This document shows, piece after piece, positions 1-6,527 of a DNA stretch of 7,537 nt. A program made the translations under genes and the position numbers. Position 1 is the first letter of the stretch, and every line of letters starts with the position of its first letter. The stretch is from a bacterium. GTDB taxonomy: Bacteria > Auribacterota > JABMQX01. Under the pieces are notes generated by a model. That model worked only from the letters and a program-made list of their open reading frames with translations, was not told where the DNA came from and did no database searches. The DNA lies in the NCBI GenBank assembly GCA_013203085.1, contig JABMQX010000605.1, positions 1-7,537 of the forward strand, in the 5' to 3' direction.

Positions 1-788
1 ACGCCGACGGCCTCAACGATCAGCAAACTCGCGTCCTCGATAGATACGTCGAGCAGGGAGGCAAAGTCCTTATCACCGGAAAGATTCCGGCACAACTTCA
101 ATGTTTCAATTCACTACAATACAAGAGCACCCGACCGACCGAAAAAGGTTCATACATTCGAATCCGCCCCGAGGACAGGGAACGCCTCGAGAGAGATGTT
201 CTCGAAAAGCTTGATCTTGTATTCCTGAATGGAGTTTTCCACGTTTATGAGTCAGATAAACAAACCGATAACCTGCTCAGGCTCATCCCCGGCGATATGT
301 TTGGCCCGCCTGAGAAGTGTTATTACAGAAATGTCTCTGACGTGCCGGCCCTATTCTACCGGAAGCACGGCAAAGGCTCCGCCGCCTACTTCCCCTGGGA
401 AATCGCCTCACACTATCAGCGTCAATCCCACCAGGGCCATACGAACCTTGTCCTCGGGGCCATGGAGAATCTCCTGGGCCTGAATCGCAAGCTGAGGGTC
501 GAATCGCACCCGCTGATGGAGGTTACCCACAGACAGGACAAGGACAATAGATTTGAATGGGTTGCTCTCTACAACCACTCAGGCCAAAGGGAAAATGCTC
601 TCCACCGCCCGATCCCGATGTATGAGATAAAGATTCATCTGCGACCTGTCCGGCCCTTAAAGGCAGTCAGACTACTGAAAGCCGAAGAACAGCCCGCATT
701 TTCTTGCACTGCGGATGACAAAATAACCATTACCATCCCCCAACTAAACCATTATGAAATCGCACTGTTTGAATACAAGCGAAGGTAG
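1..788 (+). CDS. C-terminal part of a glycoside-hydrolase-like protein (beta-galactosidase trimerisation/GATase-like domain)
   Basis: The frame is open from base 3 to the TAG at 786-788 and gives 261 residues with no start, so the gene begins before the window. Residues 5-26 read as a helix followed by a strand, with the pattern of an L-x-R-Y-V-E-x-G-G-K-V-L-I-T-G turn. This is typical of the GATase-like or beta-galactosidase trimerisation fold found after the barrel of many glycoside hydrolases. Around residues 129-150 is an F-P-W-E-I...Y-R-x-x-x-H-x-G-H segment common in the same proteins. The last 90 residues look like a terminal beta domain (V-A-L-Y-N-H-S-G; I-T-I-T-I-P-x-L). The catalytic barrel would lie upstream, so substrate and family cannot be assigned. 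It is not functionally tied to the cas genes. No clear terminator follows it. Confidence 0.7.
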   Translation, partial: ADGLNDQQTRVLDRYVEQGGKVLITGKIPAQLQCFNSLQYKSTRPTEKGSYIRIRPEDRERLERDVLEKLDLVFLNGVFHVYESDKQTDNLLRLIPGDMFGPPEKCYYRNVSDVPALFYRKHGKGSAAYFPWEIASHYQRQSHQGHTNLVLGAMENLLGLNRKLRVESHPLMEVTHRQDKDNRFEWVALYNHSGQRENALHRPIPMYEIKIHLRPVRPLKAVRLLKAEEQPAFSCTADDKITITIPQLNHYEIALFEYKRR

Positions 789-1304
789 GCAGGGGGAAAA
801 ACAAACTAAGCCGCGTCGGGTGCAGGAACTCGTATGAGCTGCAAGCAGTCGAGCGATAGGGGAGAAGTGGGTTCAGAGGTCCATGTTTTGGCCACAGACT
901 CGAAGAATGACCGACACGAAAGGCGGAATAGTCTGTCAAAAAGTTCGCGTGTCCCCGTGTCCTGCCCCCATTGTCTGTACCACACATTAGCTCAGTCCTA
1001 TGTGAATTCCGGTTGCCGGGAGAGGGAGGGCAGCCGAGCCGAGGGGCAGCGCCTGATACGGAAAAAGGGGGAGACTGGCAACGTATCGGAGGGCGCACAG
1101 CTTGCTGAGCGTGAGCGCGCGCGGATCGCCAAAGAAGGGATCCTCTCGATAATCTGCGCACTCTCCCAAAAATTACAGAAAGGAAAGTTATCGTGCGATG
1201 AATCCCAAATCGGCCAGATTGCCAAGATGGCGGCGCGTTTTTTCCGAAGGTGCAGCCGATGGAAGATGCCGAGTGGAAAGCCACATGGCCAGTGCCACCC
1301 TCAG
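789..1304. other. Intergenic stretch with no convincing gene
   Basis: Long overlapping open frames exist on both strands here (834-1433 on + and 730-1284 on -). Neither has a recognisable domain, both run over neighbouring genes, and their composition (many Arg, Ser and Cys residues) looks like non-coding GC-rich DNA. I see no tRNA, no repeat array and no clear Rho-independent terminator, although a T-run lies near 1240. The stretch separates two convergent genes. Confidence 0.5.
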
Positions 1305-1949
1305 CTATTCGTTCTCTCCTATCCTGTAAAACCTCCTCTGAACAGTGGCAGACAGAAGGGGCGCCGCAGGATCAACCCACGTCGTTATGCCGCCGCCCAT
1401 CGAGGGAACGTTGTCTTCCGCGAGATTCCATGAGAGCATATCGTCAGAGTGATACACTGAATAGGTTCTGCCTGGAAGGCTGCTCCAGGCGAGAGTGATA
1501 TTGCTCTCGCCGCTCGCCTCGACCTGAGTTATGCGAAATTGATCCACCGCCAGATCGGCGAAATGCAGGAAAACCAATCCATTCGGCACCACGTTCGCAA
1601 TCTCCTTCATGGTGTGGTACTGGCTCGTGTCCCCCTCGTAATAGGGGTCGCGGCTGCCGGTATTGAAACATGGCAGCGCATAGTCGTCCAACCAGTTGCG
1701 GTCGCCCGTCACTCCATAACCATAAGCAAAGGCATCCGCGGCCAGCAACATCCATGCGTTGATCTCGTCGCCCGTGTAGCTGCTGAACCACGCGCGGTCG
1801 CCGTCGCGGGTGAGATTGTCCGGGCTCGCCATAGCCTGCAAAAGACTCGTCAAGCCCGGTTCTGCCGCAGGGTCAACATCAATTCCTGCATCCCGCGCCG
1901 CAAGGAGGGGGGCGTTGCAGGCCAACAACGGACATGACGCGGGCGGCAA
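1305..1949 (-). pseudogene. 5'-truncated C-terminal fragment of a probable secreted protein with a terminal beta-sandwich domain
   Basis: Read on the minus strand, the frame ends at a TAG at 1305-1307 and gives up to 214 residues. The only start near its beginning is a TTG at 1947-1949 with no good ribosome site, and there is no signal peptide, so this looks like the remaining tail of a longer gene. Residues 45-130 are rich in aromatic and acidic residues (Y-T-G-D-E-I-N-A-W; Y-G-Y-G-V-T-G-D), suggesting the end of a catalytic or substrate-binding helical domain. The last ~75 residues (I-T-L-A-W-x-S-x-P-G-R-T-Y-S-V-Y-x-S-D-D ... R-R-F-Y-R-I) form a small beta-sandwich found at the C-termini of many extracellular proteins of Verrucomicrobiota, Planctomycetota and Hydrogenedentota. 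The break falls close to the start of the cas region, which fits loss of the 5' part when the cas locus was inserted or rearranged. A much shorter intact gene is possible but less likely. Confidence 0.55.
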
Positions 1950-2024
1950 ATAAACCCTTGACTTGGTAACCGAGATTTGACAATGAATAATACGAAATCT
2001 GGGGAGTGAGTGATATAGGACGAA

Positions 2025-2044
2025 TGCCTGTTAGTCGCCAGGCA
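2025..2044. repeat. Small inverted repeat upstream of the cas operon
   Basis: TGCCTG at 2025-2030 is perfectly complementary to CAGGCA at 2039-2044, with an 8-base loop. It lies about 75 bases before the first cas start and could be a hairpin in the leader transcript or a regulator half-site pair. Six-base matches of this kind also occur by chance. Confidence 0.25.
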
Positions 2045-2107
2045 CTTGATATGCTCCTATCGGGAACTTCGCAACCTCGTCGGCCGGATCAACGACCGCA
2101 GCGTGTT

Positions 2108-2115
2108 GGAGGGGG
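2108..2115 (+). promoter_or_regulatory. Ribosome binding site of the short cas8e gene
   Basis: GGAGGGGG ends three bases before the ATG at 2119. It fixes the start of the 95-residue protein and argues that this small gene is translated rather than being debris. Confidence 0.6.
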
Positions 2116-2118
2116 TGC

Positions 2119-2406
2119 ATGAACTATAACCTGCTCGAAGAGCAGTGGATCCCTGTCCTAATGACCGATGGGAAGTACTGTCGCGTGGGGATCAAGGACG
2201 CCCTAACGCAAGCAGGCCGTATTCGACAAATCGCGGCCAGCAATCCCATGGACCGCGTCGCGCTGCTGCCGTTCCTGGTGGCAGTACTCCAATGGTGCAC
2301 AGGCAGTCCTGCGGAGGGAGAACGGGGAGAGCTTTTTGAAACGGGGCAATTTCCCGTGGGGTGGTTCGCCAAGCTTCAAAAGCCGGCAGCCAACTGGATG
2401 GAGTAG
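2119..2406 (+). CDS. cas8e: Stand-alone Cas8e (Cse1) N-terminal-domain protein
   Basis: This is a 95-residue protein with a strong ribosome site. Its sequence is that of the first ~95 residues of Cse1, the large subunit of type I-E Cascade: an N-L-L-x-x-x-W-I-P-V-L opening (residues 4-14), A-L-x-x-A-x-x-I-R-x-I-A (28-39), N-P-M-D-R-V-A-L-L-P-F-L (42-53) and a G-Q-F-P...W-x-x-L end (76-86). E. coli Cse1 is about 500 residues, so this is only its N-terminal part. The next gene has its own copy of the same region: residues 4-59 here align without gaps to residues 15-70 there, with 18 of 56 identical by my count. This copy keeps the more canonical W-I-P-V opening. A TAG at 2404-2406 ends it, and the next ATG follows after only three bases in the same frame. 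I infer a separate small subunit, or one half of a split Cas8e that completes the N-terminal part of the complex. A remnant of a decayed cas8e is the main alternative. Confidence 0.75.
   Translation: MNYNLLEEQWIPVLMTDGKYCRVGIKDALTQAGRIRQIAASNPMDRVALLPFLVAVLQWCTGSPAEGERGELFETGQFPVGWFAKLQKPAANWME
2400..2403 (+). promoter_or_regulatory. Ribosome binding site of the main cas8e gene, inside the end of the short one
   Basis: GGAG at 2400-2403 sits six bases before the ATG at 2410 and overlaps the last codons of the upstream gene, so the two are probably translationally coupled. It supports re-initiation at 2410 rather than the TAG being a simple nonsense mutation in a single long gene. Confidence 0.5.
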
Positions 2407-2409
2407 CCC

Positions 2410-4074
2410 ATGTCCGATACCACCAAAGAACAATGGCAGGAGGCGGAGTGGAACGTACTCACCAGCGGGTGGCTCGAGGTAATGACCCTCTATTCTGAAG
2501 CCCAAGTCTACTCTCCCTTGGAGGCCCTGAATCGGGCAAGCACAATCCGCTGCATCGCTCTCGCGAGCCCACTCGATCTGTTCGCCGCGCACCGGTTCCT
2601 GCTGACGCTACTTTACTGGAAGGCGGACGTAGCGGGAGGGGTGCAGCAAGTTCGGGAGTCGCTGCTGAGGGGCGAATTTCCGCGAGTCATGCTCGACGCC
2701 ATCGAGGCGGGTGCGCCCTGCTTTCGCATGTTCGATGACAAAGCCCCATTCCTGCAAGACCCTTCCGTGCGGCCCACGAAAGAAGAGCCTCGAAAGTCGG
2801 CCGGCTCTTTGTTCGCCGAGTTCGCTTCGGGCACCAACATCGCCCACTTCCACCACGGCCACGATAAGAACATGCGCCTGTGCCTGCGGTGCGCGATGAT
2901 GGGCATGCTGCGTTTGGTCCCGTGGAGCCAATCGGGCGGCGCTGGCCTGACTCCCTCCGTACACAATGCCCCACCAATCATGGCAATCGCAACCGGCGAT
3001 AACTTGGCGATGACGCTTGGCCTGAACCTTGTTCCTCTGGATGTCGAGGCGGGCGATGCGAAGTGGTCCGGCCACTTTAAGCCAACTGATTCGACCAAGC
3101 CAATCCCCCATCTCGAAGCGCTCACATGGAATCCCCGGCGCATCTACCTTCCCTCGCCAGAAAAAGGCATCTGCTGGTACTGCGGTCAGACCGAGGTGCT
3201 TACGATCGGACCAATAGTGTATAAGAAGAACGAAGAAGCCAAACTCAAAAAAGAAAAAAGTAAGACAATTCCGTTCATATGGCAAGACCCGTCGGCCTTC
3301 TACGCCGCAAATAAGCCCCACACGACGACGAAGAGCACCAATGAGAAACTGGCCACCAGTGGCCGTGATTTAACGCGATTGCTCGATGAAAAAAATGTCC
3401 CCACCTCGGCCGTCGTTGCTGCAAACCCGGACCAGCAGGGCTGGCACCTTGTCATTCCCTGCACGACCGGTAAGGACAACAAAACATTCGACCATCGACA
3501 ACTTGAGTTGACGAGTCTTTGGCCGGACGCGGTTCGCGCCAAGCTGCCTGCTGGCGTACCGCTCAGCAGGCCCAAGGGCATCGACGGCTGGGCGGAACCC
3601 CGACGGGTTGCTCCCGCCGGCGGCGCGACGCTCTTTGTGCAAGCGGCCGCACGGCTTCTTACGCATACCGACTGGGCCGCTCTTTCGGCCGCCGCGTACC
3701 GCGAGATGCACGATTCGCCAGCGGCGTTCGATGTACTCAGCGGCCTGCTCTGGCCGCTGCGGCGGACGGTGGCCGGGCTTCCATCGCGGAACGTGGCGTG
3801 GCTGGTGCTGAAGTTGATGGCCGGCGTGCCGCCTCGCGCCCGCGTCCCCCATGCCAATTCTGCCTTCTGCCCGCTGCGGTCCCTGCCGAAGCGACAGCTT
3901 GACGAACGTCGGAAAGATCGATCCGTCGCGTCCCTTTACCCCGTCTCATTTCCGCGCGGGCACCGGCTGGAAGCCGATCTTCGCAGCGCGCTCGACAGCA
4001 ACATGCGTCAGCGAACACCCGAGTCCGTGGACTGGCCGAGCCTCTGTCATGGCCTCGACCAACTGCTCGACTGA
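2410..4074 (+). CDS. cas8e: Cas8e (Cse1), Cascade large subunit, with possible C-terminal Cas11-like module
   Basis: This 554-residue protein should recognise the PAM and anchor target DNA in type I-E Cascade. Family features in order: a diverged N-terminal segment (N-V-L-x-x-x-W at 15-21; S-P-L-D at 53-56), P-C-F-R-M-F-D-D-K-A-P-F-L-Q (103-116, like the H-P-F-M-Q of E. coli Cse1), the L1-loop-like G-T-N-I-A-H-F-H-H-G (141-150), L-C-x-x-C (157-161), the strand T-L-G-L-N-L-V-P (202-209), L-T-W-N-P-R-R-I-Y-L (238-247) and C-W-Y-C-G-Q (255-260, like CSCCGQ of E. coli). After about residue 400 it does not clearly follow the Cse1 four-helix bundle. Residues 518-553 (H-R-L-E-A-D-L-R-S-A ... S-V-D-W-P-S-L) resemble the Cse2/Cas11 C-terminus (L-R-R-L ... 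L-D-W-P-L-M in E. coli). No separate cas11 gene exists between this gene and cas7e, only 21 bases. The Cas8e call is firm; the fusion is an inference. Confidence 0.85.
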   Translation: MSDTTKEQWQEAEWNVLTSGWLEVMTLYSEAQVYSPLEALNRASTIRCIALASPLDLFAAHRFLLTLLYWKADVAGGVQQVRESLLRGEFPRVMLDAIEAGAPCFRMFDDKAPFLQDPSVRPTKEEPRKSAGSLFAEFASGTNIAHFHHGHDKNMRLCLRCAMMGMLRLVPWSQSGGAGLTPSVHNAPPIMAIATGDNLAMTLGLNLVPLDVEAGDAKWSGHFKPTDSTKPIPHLEALTWNPRRIYLPSPEKGICWYCGQTEVLTIGPIVYKKNEEAKLKKEKSKTIPFIWQDPSAFYAANKPHTTTKSTNEKLATSGRDLTRLLDEKNVPTSAVVAANPDQQGWHLVIPCTTGKDNKTFDHRQLELTSLWPDAVRAKLPAGVPLSRPKGIDGWAEPRRVAPAGGATLFVQAAARLLTHTDWAALSAAAYREMHDSPAAFDVLSGLLWPLRRTVAGLPSRNVAWLVLKLMAGVPPRARVPHANSAFCPLRSLPKRQLDERRKDRSVASLYPVSFPRGHRLEADLRSALDSNMRQRTPESVDWPSLCHGLDQLLD

Positions 4075-4083
4075 AATCTACGA

Positions 4084-4089
4084 AAGGAG
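4084..4089 (+). promoter_or_regulatory. Strong ribosome binding site of cas7e
   Basis: AAGGAG ends six bases before the ATG at 4096. It is close to the consensus with good spacing, as expected for the gene whose product is needed in several copies per Cascade. Confidence 0.7.
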
Positions 4090-4095
4090 AATGCT

Positions 4096-5376
4096 ATGTT
4101 CATTCAGATTCACATGCTGCAGAGCATGCCTCCCGGCAATCTCAACCGAGACGATACCGGGCAGCCAAAGAAGTGCATGTTCGGCGGTGTGACACGGGGC
4201 CGGATCAGCAGCCAATGCCTCAAGCGAAACATCCGACTATCCCCCCAGTTCAAGGAGGCTTTCTTCGGCAATGCTCTCGCGGTTAGAACGCAATACCTGC
4301 CGCGGATGGTGGCCGACCAACTGAACGAATTGGATTCCAAAATTCCCGACGACGACTTGAACAAGATCAAGAACGCTCTCGCTGGGAAGTTTAAATCGGA
4401 TAAGTCTGGCGGCGGCTCCGACGACGCCCAGGACGATGACGAGGCACAACAGAAATCCGGAGACTCTTCTTCGAAGAACGATGCGGCAGACAAGACGGGG
4501 CAACTGGTCTTCTTCCCGCCACCCTTTGCTCGCTCAATTGCCGAGCTCATCAAAGACCTGCGGAGCAAAGACAAAAGCGCCTACACAGCGTGGCTCGGTG
4601 GCAAGAAGAAAGATAGGCATAAGCATAAGGCGAAGATTGAGGAATTCGAAAATGAGATCTTCAAAAAAGGCGAGTCCCTCACGGTAGATATCGGGCTGTT
4701 CGGACGAATGACCACGAGCGATCTCGTTGTCAACGTCGAGGCGGCCTGCCAGGTTGCCCACGCGATCAGCACACACGAGACCTTGATCGAGAGCGACTAC
4801 TTCACCGCGATGGATGACAAGAAGAAGGAATTTGCTCCGAGTCAGACGGAGCAAACAGGTGCCGCCTTTCTCGGCTCCGGAGAGACCCAAACGTTTTTCA
4901 ACTCGGCGGTCTATTACAAGTATCTGAACCTGGACGTTGATGCCGTGAAGAAGCATCTTTCTTGGCACGATGACGAGGCGGCGCGTGCTGCCGGGGTTCT
5001 TGTCAGCGCCGTGGCGCTCGCCAATCCCACCGGCAAACAGAACAGCTTTGCCGCGCACGGCGTCCCTGAACTCATCCTCGTTGAAGTGTCGAAGGCGAAG
5101 CGTCCCATCAGTTATGCCAACGCCTTTCTCCAGGCTGTGGAGGGCGGGACCGGCCGCAATCTCATGACCGAGTCCGCCAAGTCGTTGCACGGGTACATCG
5201 ACTCCGTCGCGGCAGCATTCGCACCGACTGACGTGCGCCGCCTGCTCCTCGCCTTGGGTCCTGCTTCAACTCCACTCCTACAAAGCGATCACCGCCGCGT
5301 TGGCACGCTGGATGAGCTTATCCAGTCCGTCGTTGATCTCATCGCCTCCTCGGAAGAAGCGGGGGTAAGCGCATGA
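4096..5376 (+). CDS. cas7e: Cas7e (Cse4/CasC), Cascade backbone subunit
   Basis: This 426-residue protein should bind the crRNA spacer as the repeated backbone of type I-E Cascade. Family signatures: I-H-M-L-Q-S at the N-terminus, L-N-R-D-D-T-G-x-P-K (16-25), F-G-G-V-x-R-G-R-I-S-S-Q-C-x-K-R (29-44), D-I-G-L-F-G-R-M (198-205), V-E-A-A-C-Q-V-A-H-A-I-S-T-H (214-227), and G-x-A-F-L-G-S-G-E-T-Q-T-F-F-N-S-A-V-Y-Y-K-Y (256-276). It is about 60 residues longer than E. coli Cas7 (363). Most of the surplus is a low-complexity, Asp/Ser/Gly/Lys-rich stretch at about 101-134, likely a disordered loop, plus a lysine-rich segment near 168-180. The gene follows cas8e by 21 bases and its stop overlaps the cas5e start in an ATGA, so the two are translationally coupled. 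Confidence 0.95.
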   Translation: MFIQIHMLQSMPPGNLNRDDTGQPKKCMFGGVTRGRISSQCLKRNIRLSPQFKEAFFGNALAVRTQYLPRMVADQLNELDSKIPDDDLNKIKNALAGKFKSDKSGGGSDDAQDDDEAQQKSGDSSSKNDAADKTGQLVFFPPPFARSIAELIKDLRSKDKSAYTAWLGGKKKDRHKHKAKIEEFENEIFKKGESLTVDIGLFGRMTTSDLVVNVEAACQVAHAISTHETLIESDYFTAMDDKKKEFAPSQTEQTGAAFLGSGETQTFFNSAVYYKYLNLDVDAVKKHLSWHDDEAARAAGVLVSAVALANPTGKQNSFAAHGVPELILVEVSKAKRPISYANAFLQAVEGGTGRNLMTESAKSLHGYIDSVAAAFAPTDVRRLLLALGPASTPLLQSDHRRVGTLDELIQSVVDLIASSEEAGVSA

Positions 5377-6527
5377 GCAATGCAGACAACACTCTGTTTC
5401 TGCGTCTGGCAGGCCCTATGCAATCGTGGGGCACCTCGTCGCGTTTCCAATTGCGCCGCACCGACGCCTACCCAAGCAAGTCCGGGGTGCTGGGGATGCT
5501 GCTCTGCGCCATGGGGGTTCATCGTGAAGACTCGCGACAGAAACTTGAGTGGCTGACGCCGCTGGTGATGGGCGTCCGGGTGGATCGCAGTGGGTCTTTA
5601 GACTGGGATTATCATACGGCCGGAGCCAAGATCGGCATCTGGCAAGCCGACCGGAAGAAACTCAAGAGGACTGCGTCGACCGGAGAGTACGAGACGCAGC
5701 TTTCCCGCCGTCAATACCTGTACGATGCGTCGTTCCTCGTCGCGCTGCACGGCCTCGCCGACACGGTGAGCGCCTGCGCCGGCGCCCTGGACAGTCCCAT
5801 CTGGCCCGTCTTCCTCGGGCGCAAGTGCTGTGTGCCCGGCGAGCCCGTCTTTGTCGGCACCGGGAGTTTCGACACTATGACCGACGCTCTCTCGTCAGTC
5901 CCCTGGCGGCCGAGGATTGACGCGATCGACCGCAAGGCCTGGAGCGCCACACGCACACTCGACACCTTTATCGAGCACCCACAGGGAATTCCAACTCCCG
6001 GCGACGCGCGGCTCGTTCACGATGTACCCCGGGCCTTCGGTTTCCATAGCCATGGATCCCGCTGGGTCGTCGCCGGGCAGGTAACCGTGCCCGTGGCAGA
6101 AGCGACGCACAAGCTCGTGGCCGAACCTTTCGCACGCCGCGTGGATTACACGTCCCCCCAGTGGAAGGCTGCACGCGCGAGCCGCCTAAAACTCGATCAC
6201 GATCTCTGCGTTTTCTGCAAGTCAGCTGCGGAGCATGTGCATCATGTGAGCTATCAAAACGTTGGTCACGAAACCGATTCCGATCTTCGGTCGTTATGCG
6301 AGACCTGTCATGATGCCTGCACCATGTTGCAATATGGCCACCGGATGAAAACACATACGGTTGACCCTTCGGACCCGGCTCAACGGCCGGAGATCCTCCA
6401 GCAGATCAAGCGGCTTCTCGCCGAGCGCCGTTTTGGCCGGCGGCGCGAGTTGCTCAAAGCTGCGCGAACAGCCTCCAAGAGCTTTTTCGACATTGAACCC
6501 GGCGTAACGCCAGGAAAGGTGCAATGA
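5373..6527 (+). CDS. cas5e: Cas5e (CasD) fused to a C-terminal HNH nuclease domain
   Basis: This 384-residue protein is much longer than E. coli Cas5e (224). Residues 7-240 are Cas5e: L-F-L-R-L-A-G-P-M-Q-S-W-G (8-20), F-Q-L-R-R-T-x-x-Y-P-S-K-S-G-V-L-G-M-L (25-43), S-R-R-Q-Y-L-Y-D-A-S-F-L-V-A-L (111-125) and P-V-F-L-G-R-K-x-C-V-P (145-155). It should hold the 5' handle of the crRNA. Residues ~258-325 are an HNH endonuclease: C279-x-x-C282, H288-V-H290-H291 followed by the S-Y-x-x-V-G-H-E seen in many HNH enzymes, then D-L-R-S-L-C309-x-x-C312-H313. The four cysteines should bind a structural zinc and the His pair should bind the catalytic metal; the set looks intact. A basic helical tail (about 341-368) follows. 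With no cas3 in the window, the HNH is the likely cleavage activity. Cas5-HNH type I-E systems are a known rare variant. The start is the ATGA overlap with cas7e. Confidence 0.95.
   Translation: MSNADNTLFLRLAGPMQSWGTSSRFQLRRTDAYPSKSGVLGMLLCAMGVHREDSRQKLEWLTPLVMGVRVDRSGSLDWDYHTAGAKIGIWQADRKKLKRTASTGEYETQLSRRQYLYDASFLVALHGLADTVSACAGALDSPIWPVFLGRKCCVPGEPVFVGTGSFDTMTDALSSVPWRPRIDAIDRKAWSATRTLDTFIEHPQGIPTPGDARLVHDVPRAFGFHSHGSRWVVAGQVTVPVAEATHKLVAEPFARRVDYTSPQWKAARASRLKLDHDLCVFCKSAAEHVHHVSYQNVGHETDSDLRSLCETCHDACTMLQYGHRMKTHTVDPSDPAQRPEILQQIKRLLAERRFGRRRELLKAARTASKSFFDIEPGVTPGKVQ

Larger units (their letters stand above)
1950..2118 (+). promoter_or_regulatory. Upstream region of the cas operon, presumed to hold its promoter
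   Basis: This is the only gap before the cas genes, so the operon promoter should be here. A perfect TTGACA lies at 1977-1982 and a TTGACT at 1958-1963. Neither has a good -10 hexamer at 16-18 bases, and the AATAAT at 1986-1991 is badly spaced for both, so no promoter is assigned exactly. The region also contains a small hairpin (2025-2044) and the short frame discussed in the findings. Confidence 0.35.

Noticed and set aside
730..1284. 184-residue minus-strand frame
   Set aside because: It overlaps the end of the glycoside-hydrolase-like gene, has biased composition and shows no known motif.
834..1433. 199-residue plus-strand frame in the gap between the left-flank genes
   Set aside because: No recognisable domain, no good ribosome site, and it runs antisense into the end of the more credible minus-strand fragment.
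1958..2005. Sigma-70 promoter built on TTGACA (1977-1982) or TTGACT (1958-1963)
   Set aside because: No acceptable -10 hexamer at 16-18 bases from either; AATAAT at 1986-1991 is 22 bases from the first and only 3 from the second. Kept only as a general upstream region.
2608..3321. 237-residue minus-strand frame opposite cas8e
   Set aside because: It is a shadow of the GC-rich cas8e coding strand; the plus strand has clear Cse1 motifs throughout.
3600..3830. Internal start for a separate Cas11 inside cas8e
   Set aside because: In-frame GTG and ATG codons near residues 410, 433 and 470 lack a Shine-Dalgarno at proper spacing, so a fused domain is the better reading.
2119..4074. Single cas8e broken by a nonsense mutation
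   Set aside because: The downstream frame has its own homologous N-terminal region and ribosome site, so the pair is a duplication and not merely a split gene.
4534..5190. 218-residue minus-strand frame opposite cas7e
   Set aside because: It is antisense to strongly conserved Cas7e motifs and has no domain of its own.
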